In this document: in pieces, positions 6,896-13,956 of the stretch
How the letters are laid out: the number at the start of each line of letters is the position of its first letter
How positions within the stretch are numbered: the first letter of the stretch is position 1
Assembly (NCBI GenBank): GCA_047614125.1
Contig: JBLHHI010000068.1
Coordinates: 1-17,610 of the forward strand
Length of the DNA stretch: 17,610 nt
Direction of reading: 5' to 3'
Source of the DNA: JBLHHI01 sp047614125
GTDB taxonomy: Bacteria > Bacteroidota > Bacteroidia > NS11-12g > UBA9320
Position numbers and translations under genes: made by a program
Notes under the pieces: model-generated
Database searches by the model: none
What the model was told of the DNA's origin: nothing
What the model saw: only the letters and a program-made list of their open reading frames with translations

Positions 6896-6931
6896 AAAAA
6901 AAGGGGCTGTTCAATCGAGCAGCCCTTTTTT
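6896..6931 (-). terminator. Rho-independent terminator (bidirectional shape)
   Basis: GGGCTG and CAGCCC form the stem and are flanked by A and T runs on both sides, so a T run follows on either strand. It lies 16 bases past the stop of the T9SS cargo remnant (6947) and also insulates xseA. Confidence 0.8.
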
Positions 6932-6946
6932 AAAGAACGTTTAGAA

Positions 6947-7324
6947 CTATTGTTTAATATTCTTAAACGTTTTAGAAAGTTCGCCTTGTTTAACTACTGC
7001 GATGTACATTCTCATTGGCAAGTTGTCGTCAAAGTTGTGTTCGTCGTTTGGCATAAGGTTATTTGTATGTGTGATTAATCGACCACTAAAGTCGTTCACT
7101 TCCAATGTAACTAAATCATCAAACGGAGATTCAAGAATGAAGTTGAAGCTGCAAGTAGAAGGGTTCGGGAACACCACTAAGTCCATTTCATTTTCATCGT
7201 AAACGATGTGTTGAATATCGGCCTCAGCACCACCGTCTTTGTACGATTTGTTGTCATCGCATGTAACATCACACGCACCTAGCGTACAACCCCCGTGAAG
7301 CCCTAGGTGAGCAGGAACGGCATT
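6947..7324 (-). pseudogene. 3' remnant of a T9SS-secreted protein gene
   Basis: About 125 residues remain. The visible N-terminal part (VPAHLGLHGGCTLGACDVTCDD) matches a Cys- and His-containing motif often found before the sorting domain of secreted Bacteroidota proteins. It is followed by a type A T9SS sorting domain: VVFPNPSTCSFNFIL, a β-strand core with DFSGRLI, and MYIAVV near the end, closing in a Lys-rich tail (KTFKNIKQ). There is no signal peptide and no plausible start: the frame opens within IS66 transposase sequence and only a TTG at 7354 is available. The passenger domain is lost. The junction is placed near 7322 from where the two protein patterns stop making sense, accurate to about 10 bases. 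Probably not secreted any more, as it lacks an export signal. Confidence 0.75.
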
Positions 7325-7730
7325 TACATAGTCTTTGGTAGCTTCTATGTTCAATATACTGAGGCCTAATTGGGGCTATTTCGATTTCTTGCTTTCGTTC
7401 GATCAGGACACTTTGTATTCCCTTTATGTCCAATCCGCATTGGGTGCAAAATCCAGGGATGTAGTCTTTTATTAGATCAGGAGTTTCAGTCATTAATAAT
7501 GTCTTCCCTTTATGCCCTAATTGCCCTCCTGATGGCTTGCCACTTGGCTCCCGTAAACTCTTGCTGCTCCTGCCTATTTCTTGAGAAGGTGGTGTACTAC
7601 TTGTACCACTTTTTCTCCCATTTCGCAAAAACTCAATCTCCTCAAGTAATCGCTTATTAATGGCCAAAATCCCGACAATCCCTGCCTCCAATTGTTTTAT
7701 CAGCTCTTCGATAGTACCAACATCTGAATT
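7322..7730 (-). pseudogene. N-terminal fragment of an IS66-family transposase
   Basis: About 135 residues match the start of IS66 TnpC: a leading helix (IEELIKQLEAGI), the SSTPPSQ motif (canonical NSSxPPS), GKPSGGQLGHKGKTL, then the zinc-binding segment (CTQCG) and ERKQEIEIAPIRPQYIEHRSYQRLCKC. The DDE catalytic domain and C terminus are missing. The frame begins after an in-frame TAA (7731-7733) with no ATG, so the 5' end is also damaged. At about 7322 the sequence passes into the T9SS cargo remnant in another frame. No IS66 terminal repeats or accessory tnpA/tnpB genes are seen. A dead relic marking past insertion or deletion. Confidence 0.85.
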
Positions 7731-7759
7731 TTATTTATTCAAAACCAAATTCGTTATTT

Positions 7760-7789
7760 ACACAAAAATTAAATCTTCTAATTTTGTGT
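7760..7789 (-). terminator. Weak AT-rich hairpin overlapping the stop of the ice-binding-like gene
   Basis: On the minus strand ACACAAAATTA pairs with TAATTTTTGTGT (one bulge), with the stop codon TAG (7780-7778) at the loop edge. There is no T run after it, so its efficiency is doubtful. Confidence 0.3.
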
Positions 7790-9760
7790 CTGAGTAGTTA
7801 CGAATTTTTTAATATTATTTTTTGAAGTTGTATTTACATGAAGAAAATAAATACCGTTTAATTTGTTTTTAAACACAATTTTTGGTTGATAAAATTCTGA
7901 ATAGTAAACCAATTCTCCTAACGCGCTATAAATTGATGTTGAAATAATCTGACTTTTATTTCCTTCATAGGATAAGTTGAGTATTCCATTTGCAGGATTA
8001 GGATAAATAACTAATTCAGATATATTTTCTTCACATTTTTCAATTGCAATAAAGGCAGAGTACTCAAATTGCCCATCAAAGTCAGTCTGTTTTAAACGGT
8101 AATAAGAAATATCATTATACTGCCTTACGTCAGTATAAGAATAATTCTTAATTGAGGTTGAATTACCCGCTCCATCAACTTTAGTAACTAGCTGCCAGTT
8201 AATTCCATCTATACTTCGTTCTATTGAAAAATAATCGTTATTTATTTCAGATGTGGTAACCCATTTCAATTCTACGTTTTGATTGTTGCACTTGCTTGTA
8301 AATGATTGTAATTCAATTGGGAGATCTCCGCCTCCGACGGGTGTAGAAGTAACACATTCTGGATTGTTATAAATTATGCCTGTATAAGTAACAATTGCTC
8401 CGCCTGTAGAAAGTTGTCGGCCTGCGAGAAATAAATCAGCTCCTGAGCCACAAGCTCCGCCGTGGGAAAGAAATGTCCCTTTTAAAACAGAACCTGCTCC
8501 GATACTAATGGCACCAGTGGCAACTCCGGCTCCGCCAATAAAAAAAACATTACATCTACGTGCTCCATTACTTAAAATTATTTTTGATTGTGCTGCTACA
8601 CTAAATGCCCCCGCAAACTTAAAAACAAATATTGCGGTATCATTATTTTGAGCGTCTAAGATCAGAGTACCTAATAAAGATCCAGCACCGTTTATGAAAT
8701 AAACCCCCGCATTAATTGTTTCCCCACCGGCAGCAACACTTCCAAAAGCTGGCGTATGGCTACTGTTCGTATTTGGTATAGCCATCAGCTTTATATAAGC
8801 GCTATCTAGATCTATTTTTGCTTTTGCTGTAGCAGCATTATCAGTTTCAAAAGAGCCTATAACAATAGATGCCGTATAACCAGTTGAAGCGCCATCATCT
8901 GTTCCAATATTACCGTTAATACCAGATGTACCCGTATTTGACACAGCACCTAAATTAGTATAAAGGGCATAATTTGAGAGAACTCCCAAAACATCAACAG
9001 CGGGAGCAGGACTACAGCCCGTCTCACAGAATATTGGAATTGTACAAGTACCAGGAGGAGGGCCTACGGTACTACCAGTTCCAGCAGTTATCGCTCCTTC
9101 CATGCTAAGCATTCTTCCTTCAAGAAGAACAGTTGCACCAAGACCAACAGCTCCTACTTTTGCAAATAAGGTTCCTTTTATATTAGCACTTGCCGCAACA
9201 GAAATAGCACCTTGAGCCATAAAAAAGACATTGCAAGATTGTGTGCCACTATCCAATTTAACCGTTGCACTAGCTCCTACGGTCATTGCTCCGTAATATT
9301 TAATTATAAAAAAAGCATTAGTATCTCCTCCTCCATTGAGAGTAAGAGTTCCCCCTATAGATCCCGCACCAGGTATGGAATAAACTCCGGGCGTAATCGT
9401 TTCACCAGCTCCAAAAGCAGGAGCATGGGTGGCAGGATAGTCAACAAAAAGATCATTAAGATGAATATATAACCTCATTAAATCGAATCTGCACCGAGCA
9501 GTTATACTATCAGCAATGTATGTGTTTCCAATAAAACTTGGAGGTGCACCAAATCCGCTAATTGCTCCAATATTTGTACCAGCATCGCCTTTCCATGTGA
9601 CTCCCGCTGCAGGTGTAATAGCCCCAGTTACGGTATACCCTTCAAAAGAGGTAAGTATTCCTAAATTAACTGTGCCATTGGGAGTAGTCTGACTAAAACT
9701 TGTATTTGGAAATAATAGCAAAAAAAGTCCAATTAACGAAGTACTTAATAATTTACACAT
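7778..9760 (-). CDS. Tandem DUF3494 (ice-binding-like) protein with T9SS sorting domain
   Basis: 660 residues from an ATG. A signal peptide (about 1-23, MCKLLSTSLIGLFLLLF..SFSQ) leads into two DUF3494 domains: about 31-232 (LGILTSFEGYTVTGAIT, GETITPGVYSIPGAGSIGGTLTL, CNVFFMAQGAISVAASANIKGTLFA, GRMLSMEGAIT) and about 255-463 (LSNYALYTNLGAVSNTGTSG, GETINAGVYFINGAGSLLGTLIL, CNVFFIGG, GAGSVLKGTFLS, GRQLSTGGAIV). Then comes the common linker module (DLPIELQSFTSKCNNQNVEL to YYRLKQTDFDG, 479-563) and a type A sorting domain (VIYPNPANGILNLSYEG to NGIYFLHV, 584-642). DUF3494 proteins fold as right-handed β-helices; several bind ice and inhibit recrystallisation. Here it would be exported and attached or released by the T9SS. 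Ice binding itself is not proven; many DUF3494 proteins are untested and some act as adhesins. The gene is flanked by an IS66 relic and a MITE-like element. Confidence 0.92.
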   Translation of the reverse strand: MCKLLSTSLIGLFLLLFPNTSFSQTTPNGTVNLGILTSFEGYTVTGAITPAAGVTWKGDAGTNIGAISGFGAPPSFIGNTYIADSITARCRFDLMRLYIHLNDLFVDYPATHAPAFGAGETITPGVYSIPGAGSIGGTLTLNGGGDTNAFFIIKYYGAMTVGASATVKLDSGTQSCNVFFMAQGAISVAASANIKGTLFAKVGAVGLGATVLLEGRMLSMEGAITAGTGSTVGPPPGTCTIPIFCETGCSPAPAVDVLGVLSNYALYTNLGAVSNTGTSGINGNIGTDDGASTGYTASIVIGSFETDNAATAKAKIDLDSAYIKLMAIPNTNSSHTPAFGSVAAGGETINAGVYFINGAGSLLGTLILDAQNNDTAIFVFKFAGAFSVAAQSKIILSNGARRCNVFFIGGAGVATGAISIGAGSVLKGTFLSHGGACGSGADLFLAGRQLSTGGAIVTYTGIIYNNPECVTSTPVGGGDLPIELQSFTSKCNNQNVELKWVTTSEINNDYFSIERSIDGINWQLVTKVDGAGNSTSIKNYSYTDVRQYNDISYYRLKQTDFDGQFEYSAFIAIEKCEENISELVIYPNPANGILNLSYEGNKSQIISTSIYSALGELVYYSEFYQPKIVFKNKLNGIYFLHVNTTSKNNIKKFVTTQTQN

Positions 9761-9809
9761 TTGATTCTAATTGATTATAACGTTGTTCTAGTCAACAATT
9801 ACGCCAAAC

Positions 9810-9842
9810 CAAATAATACAGTTAAACAACTGATGTTTAACT
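9810..9842 (-). promoter_or_regulatory. Candidate promoter/operator of the ice-binding-like gene
   Basis: A perfect 9-bp inverted repeat, AGTTAAACA-actga-TGTTTAACT, lies at 9820-9842. One base away, TATTATTTG (minus strand, 9818-9810) resembles the -7 consensus with one extra base. The palindrome would cover the region just upstream of the -7 box, as an operator might. It is 60-82 bases upstream of the ATG at 9760. Confidence 0.3.
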
Positions 9843-9904
9843 ATTTAAATATTATTCAGTCGAAATCACATGCTTAAACTCTCTTATTTTTGGAAAATTA
9901 GTCT

Positions 9905-9921
9905 AGTAATTAGAAATTACT
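9905..9921. other. Second short palindrome upstream of the ice-binding-like gene
   Basis: AGTAATT-aga-AATTACT, a perfect 7-bp inverted repeat. Close by (about 9940-9964) GGTTCTG occurs three times in a row with short spacers. Apart from these and the site at 9810-9842, the gap 9761-10077 shows no coding or RNA feature to me. Confidence 0.25.
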
Positions 9922-10077
9922 GTTGACGTGTAATTTTAGCGGTTCTGTCGGTTCTGGGTTCTGTTGCATTAACTATGGCAAGTTACTAAATCATTAGATT
10001 TGTCTTTCAATACTACTGTTATGTTCAAGCGCCACCTATATCCCAAAGCAATAATTCTTCAAGCTGTTTACTTTAAA

Positions 10078-10338
10078 ACCTGAGTTCGATTAATCTTTTC
10101 AAATTCAGATTTGTATAGAACCCAATTAGTAAGGCAAAAACAGGAAGGTTTATGTTTATAAACCGACTGATTTCAACGAAGCTAATAGGGTTTTATATAC
10201 AAAAGTCCGCTTTACACTTTTGAAAAGCGATTTTCATCGTAAAAATTACTCGAAAGGGCCCGCCCTGTCTTCGCAATTTTTACTCGAAACTCACTGTCCA
10301 CAAGCGTTCTGAATTCAAAATATGAATCGAACTCAGGT
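10078..10338. mobile_element. 261-bp MITE-like element with terminal inverted repeats (copy B)
   Basis: The ends are inverted: ACCTGAGTTCGATTAAT at the left and ATGAATCGAACTCAGGT at the right (14 bp perfect, looser beyond). TAAA at 10074-10077 and 10339-10342 may be a target-site duplication. The interior has no ORF of note. It carries GTAAAAATT/AATTTTTAC inverted repeats (10239-10247, 10275-10283) around a GC-rich AGGGCCCGCCCT. The right-hand 94 bases are nearly identical to 17517-17610 (inverted) and diverged at 3869-3938. It looks like a non-autonomous element whose transposase is elsewhere. Confidence 0.75.
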
Positions 10339-10352
10339 TAAAAGCAAACATC

Positions 10353-10565
10353 TCATTGGGTAATGCCAGCTGCGCAATTTTCGCACAACTTCCCTTCCTC
10401 ACTCAAAACATTGCAAGCACAACGAAAATATGTTTGGTTTATTAATGCATCAAATCCAACCGCATCAAAAACATCTCGCCAACAACAGCGATTGCATTTT
10501 ATGCACTAAAACAAATGAGTTAAATGAACTTTGTTATGTTTGGTTTTGGATAGCCTTGGTTTCAT
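10353..10565 (-). pseudogene. Relic of a small Cys-rich (zinc-ribbon-like) protein gene with in-frame TAG
   Basis: On the minus strand an ATG at 10565 begins 19 codons (MKPRLSKTKHNKVHLTHLF), then a TAG at 10506-10508, then 50 sense codons in the same frame to TGA at 10353-10355. The second part has eight Cys as CIKCNRCC, CAC and CENC, a convincing metal-binding pattern: CIKCNRCCWRDVFDAVGF, then YFRCACNVLSEEGKLCENC. Its end faintly recalls small Cys-rich proteins of the CWC type (loose similarity only). The Cys part has no ATG, GTG or TTG before its first Cys. The best reading is a gene broken by a nonsense mutation or missing its 5' end. It lies between the MITE-like element and the S8 protease. 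Beyond it, 10566-10662 shows nothing else coding. Confidence 0.45.
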
Positions 10566-10642
10566 GTTAGACAAAGCTAAGAAAATAAATCCAACAAAAG
10601 GAGACCATATTCTGGAAGCACTTGACTAAAAAGGATGACAAT

Positions 10643-10660
10643 AGCACTCTGAAATGTGCT
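10643..10660 (-). terminator. Weak hairpin downstream of the S8 protease gene
   Basis: AGCAC and GTGCT form a 5-bp stem with an 8-nt loop, just past the stop. A T run follows only about 8 bases later on the minus strand, so it is a poor terminator candidate. Confidence 0.2.
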
Positions 10661-10662
10661 GC

Positions 10663-12414
10663 CTAATTTTTTAAGTAAAACGTATCCAACCAAAAAACTT
10701 CATGAATCTTTGTGGTCTGTCCCGCATCGTTAAATGGATGGAATAACAATTCACCTTGATACTGATGCTTGGCATTAACCTCCTTCAATTCAATTACTTG
10801 TGCACCAAAACCATCGTAGTCTCGTTCCAGCAAAACCACTTCCCGCGTTTTTAAATAATTAAATAGTAAAAAACGTTTCTGCTCTTTTATGCGCAAATAC
10901 AAATCTCCACTTTGGGGATGAAAGGCCGTAAAGTTTGTACCGTTCACAATCGTATCCTTAGGTTCAAGCAGCATGTGCGGAGCCCTGTAATTAAAGTTCA
11001 CATCTTTCCCCATAATCGTTTGTGCTAAAGGTATGTTTGGAACTCCATAGCCAATAATTGAATCGTATTTCGGGTACAAATGACTTGATCGCATCAAAAC
11101 CAATCGAACATCTGCAGGTCGTAAGGTCGAATCGGCTTGAAGTAAACAGGCAACCAAGCCCGCAATAACTGGGCATGCAAACGAAGTACCATTGCCTCGG
11201 CTCGTTCCATACGTTGCCGTTACTGCAGTACTTACACCCAAGGCCGATACATCGGGCTTATTCCTTCCATCCGAAGTAGGACCATGCGAACTAAAACTCG
11301 CAGCCTGCAATCTCGAATTAACTGCTCCAACCACCAAAACCTCATCCACATCCGCCGGAAAATTGATCTTACCCCACGTTTTATTTCCATCGTTTCCAGA
11401 AGCATTTACCACCACAATTCCTCGCGAAACGGCAATCTCGGCACCCAACGATATATACGCCGTCCGGCCGTTTAACTCATGCTGCCTATGACTCAAACGG
11501 TGCTCATCCATGGCGTTGTATCCCAACGATGAGTTAATTACATCAACCCCTAAACTATCGGCCATTTCCGCCGCTCGTATCCAATTAAATTCTTCCAACC
11601 AACTCTCATACTGCTTTGCCTCCGTTCGAAACAAGAAGTAATTCGCATCCGGAGCAGATCCAATCATATCGCCCACCTTGTTCGATGCAAGCACACCCAA
11701 CACATTGGTTCCGTGATCGTTATCTTCGTAAACACCTTCTTCCAAGTCAACTACATCATAGGTCATTTTAATGCGCCCGTCTTTTCGCAATTCTTCAAAA
11801 GCACTCAACTGATCTACCTTCTTAAACCCAGCGTCTAAAATGGCAATGTTTATTCCTTTTCCTCTATAACCGGCTTCGTGCAAACCATACGCCTCCATCA
11901 TGTGTAATTGCTCATACCCCTGACCATACAAGATCTGGGCATTTTCGTGGTCGGAAAACTCAATCGTACCTTCCGAACTTTCGGGTTCACCCTTACTGCC
12001 AGAGGCTTGCGTTGGACCTGGCTGCTGGCGGTCGTCAATTTTGCGCGTTCTGCCTAAGTAAACCACGTCTCGAACATAAAACTTGATTTTTAATCGCCAA
12101 GCTTCGTTCATGGTCTCGGTAGTTACCACCAACCCATTCATCCACTTTGTTTCGTATCGAACAAAGAAGCCCTCACCTTTTATATTGTCTACGTAGGCCT
12201 TTGTTACCGGGTAATCGTGGGTATCTAAATCAATGTTGAATCGAGCTCTGCGATCAATGGCCGCTTGTGTTAAATAAAGTTCGGGTTTGGTAAAATCTAC
12301 GTAGCTGAAGTTCTTATCGGTAAAGGCAACAAAAAAATGGTAGTTGTACGTTTGAGCAAACGCAATACTCCAAGTTCCACCAAGATAAATAATCAATAAT
12401 ATAAAACGCAACAT
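10663..12414 (-). CDS. Secreted subtilisin-like serine protease (S8 family)
   Basis: 583 residues from the ATG at 12414, chosen because it gives a clean signal peptide (MLRFILLIIYLGGTWSIAFA, cleaved before Gln21); starts at 12453 or 12462 would add a charged lead and the latter would run into the upstream gene. Next comes a pro-region of Bacteroidota type (YHFFVAFTDKN, LTQAAIDRRARFNIDL). The catalytic domain is about 165-470. Asp194 lies in INIAILDAGF, His234 in DNDHGTNVLG, oxyanion Asn341 in NASGNDG, and Ser411 in GNGTSFACPVIAG. All key residues are present, so activity is expected. The C-terminal ~110 residues are β-rich without the usual T9SS type A ending (it ends FWLDTFYLKN), so final location is uncertain: periplasm or another export signal. 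It follows two lipoprotein genes with a 44-base gap and is probably their operon partner. Confidence 0.92.
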   Translation of the reverse strand: MLRFILLIIYLGGTWSIAFAQTYNYHFFVAFTDKNFSYVDFTKPELYLTQAAIDRRARFNIDLDTHDYPVTKAYVDNIKGEGFFVRYETKWMNGLVVTTETMNEAWRLKIKFYVRDVVYLGRTRKIDDRQQPGPTQASGSKGEPESSEGTIEFSDHENAQILYGQGYEQLHMMEAYGLHEAGYRGKGINIAILDAGFKKVDQLSAFEELRKDGRIKMTYDVVDLEEGVYEDNDHGTNVLGVLASNKVGDMIGSAPDANYFLFRTEAKQYESWLEEFNWIRAAEMADSLGVDVINSSLGYNAMDEHRLSHRQHELNGRTAYISLGAEIAVSRGIVVVNASGNDGNKTWGKINFPADVDEVLVVGAVNSRLQAASFSSHGPTSDGRNKPDVSALGVSTAVTATYGTSRGNGTSFACPVIAGLVACLLQADSTLRPADVRLVLMRSSHLYPKYDSIIGYGVPNIPLAQTIMGKDVNFNYRAPHMLLEPKDTIVNGTNFTAFHPQSGDLYLRIKEQKRFLLFNYLKTREVVLLERDYDGFGAQVIELKEVNAKHQYQGELLFHPFNDAGQTTKIHEVFWLDTFYLKN

Positions 12415-12458
12415 GTTGAATTTCAAATGGATACGATAATGTTGGCTGCGCATACGGA

Positions 12459-13127
12459 TCAAGACTTAAATGAAGTAAGTTGCCAGTAATACTTAACGCC
12501 AACGTCGCCTTTCTCGGTTGCCTCAATGTAATTAAATCGCTTTTCTATTAAACCTACGTTCGGTGCATAACGTTCCCATTTTTTGATGGTTTGAAAGAAG
12601 TTAGAATCGACTTCTTGTTCAACATAAATGGAAGATTCATAGCTTTTGCCGAAAACAGACGCAGAATTACCCACCTGTAAATATCGATATCGTTGCTCAT
12701 CCAAAGTATTTAACTGATTCGGATCCCAAGATTTTCGATCTTTTATCGGAAACACCAACGGCACTCGTTTAACATTATGCTCGGTGGCATAGGCTCGGTA
12801 AGTATCCAACGATTTATGAATGGATTTCACATACTTCCAACTTGCCGTACTATCTCTTCGATGCAATACATCTACAATGAACGTGGTGCCTCCGCCCTCC
12901 AAAGGTTCAAAGCTGCTGGTAATCTCTTCCTTTTTAAAAAAATGAAAGATTGCACTGTCTTTATCCGAAAAATCGTCGTACACAATGGAATCTACCTCAT
13001 ACACCCAAACCGAACCAACGCTGAGCGGAAAGTACTCCTGGCCATATGCGGTGGGTTCTTCTATGTTGCGGCAACTAAAAAGAAAAACTATGAATATACA
13101 GCCGCCAAACCCTACTCTATTTAACAT
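12459..13127 (-). CDS. Lipoprotein, paralogue of the upstream gene
   Basis: 222 residues from ATG. A short signal peptide has its lipobox Cys at residue 19 (FIVFLFSC). The mature part starts with YFPLSVGSVWVYEVDSIVYDD, then DKDSAIFHFFKKEEI, a central PLVFPIKDRKSWDPNQLNTL and a C-terminal APNVGLIEKRF. The same ordered blocks (PVSLGSTWIYLVDSITYD, IKLIFPPTLYQYWDANAFNQL, KNKGMIRREIVQYV) occur in the gene at 13117-13830, so the two are tandem paralogues. No known domain is recognised. A surface or periplasmic lipoprotein is inferred. Its start overlaps the upstream gene's end by 11 bases, so translation is coupled. The S8 protease follows. Confidence 0.85.
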   Translation of the reverse strand: MLNRVGFGGCIFIVFLFSCRNIEEPTAYGQEYFPLSVGSVWVYEVDSIVYDDFSDKDSAIFHFFKKEEITSSFEPLEGGGTTFIVDVLHRRDSTASWKYVKSIHKSLDTYRAYATEHNVKRVPLVFPIKDRKSWDPNQLNTLDEQRYRYLQVGNSASVFGKSYESSIYVEQEVDSNFFQTIKKWERYAPNVGLIEKRFNYIEATEKGDVGVKYYWQLTSFKS

Positions 13128-13830
13128 ACGATTCGAGGATCATTGTAACGGTTCTTCCCTTCTTTTTATTCGTGGTTGGGTTGGCATCTTTATCCACGTA
13201 TTGTACGATTTCTCTGCGTATCATGCCCTTGTTCTTAGCATAGATTTCGAGTGCGTAGTCCTTTTTAATCACATTTAATTCATCTCGAACCAACACATGT
13301 ATGGTCGAATCGTATGCGATGCCATTCACCGTTTCGAAGGCCTTTTGCTCAATGATTTGATATTCATCCACGCTCAACTGGTTAAATGCGTTTGCATCCC
13401 AATATTGGTACAACGTTGGAGGAAAGATGAGTTTGATTTTTCGTACGCTCGAATCATTTATTTCGTACCGAGTTTTAGTAAGTTTAATGCTATAGTTGCG
13501 ATTAAAGGTAAATAATGTTTTGCTGGTATCCATTTGTAATTGTCTGGAAACCATGTAATTGGTGTCGTTCTGCCCATCCACAAAAAACGAAATCACCTCC
13601 TCTTTAACTCGATATACTAGGGTATCTGCCTTTCCAAAATCCTGGTCGTACGTTATCGAATCTACCAAATAAATCCAAGTAGACCCCAACGAAACAGGCT
13701 GATAGGCATATCCAAAATCTACCTTAATTGGGTCGAGCTCATTTTTGCGGCACGATGATGAAACGACAAATGCAAGTGCCACAGCGAACACGCCAAAAAA
13801 ACAAGTACTCGATCTTAATTTATTTATCAC
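13117..13830 (-). CDS. Lipoprotein, first gene of the protease operon
   Basis: 237 residues from a GTG start at 13830. The signal peptide ends in a lipobox (FVVSSSC, Cys27). The protein has the same layout as its downstream paralogue: YQPVSLGSTWIYLVDSITYD near the N terminus, a β-rich middle and a conserved region around IKLIFPPTLYQYWDANAFNQL. The first block (SLGSTWIYLVDS) recalls short β-rich lipoproteins of Bacteroidota, but I assign no function. It heads the set lipoprotein-lipoprotein-S8 protease, and its stop overlaps the next start. It is divergent from folD, with promoters for both likely in the 126-base gap. Confidence 0.83.
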   Translation of the reverse strand: MINKLRSSTCFFGVFAVALAFVVSSSCRKNELDPIKVDFGYAYQPVSLGSTWIYLVDSITYDQDFGKADTLVYRVKEEVISFFVDGQNDTNYMVSRQLQMDTSKTLFTFNRNYSIKLTKTRYEINDSSVRKIKLIFPPTLYQYWDANAFNQLSVDEYQIIEQKAFETVNGIAYDSTIHVLVRDELNVIKKDYALEIYAKNKGMIRREIVQYVDKDANPTTNKKKGRTVTMILESYVK

Positions 13831-13871
13831 TGTTTGTTATTAATTCTCAAAGCACTTGCTTCAATTGCCAA

Positions 13872-13904
13872 CAAAGTAAAAGCATCCATCAATATTTAGT
13901 CAAA
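13872..13904 (-). promoter_or_regulatory. Candidate promoter of the lipoprotein-protease operon
   Basis: On the minus strand TTTG (13904-13901) is followed by 21 bases and then TTACTTTG (13879-13872), one mismatch from TAnnTTTG. It is about 40 bases upstream of the GTG at 13830. Confidence 0.3.
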
Positions 13905-13923
13905 TTAGTTTTTATGATATGAC

Positions 13924-13931
13924 TACTTTTG
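13924..13931 (+). promoter_or_regulatory. -7 box (TACTTTTG) of folD-queE
   Basis: A perfect TAnnTTTG match 25 bases before the folD ATG. No clear TTTG is found at the usual -33 distance. Confidence 0.4.
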
Positions 13932-13956
13932 CACACAACACAGAAACAAAGTTGCA

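Noticed and set aside
10506..10508. TAG read as pyrrolysine or a recoded codon
   Set aside because: No pyrrolysine machinery or downstream recoding structure is visible, and a mutated relic explains it more simply.
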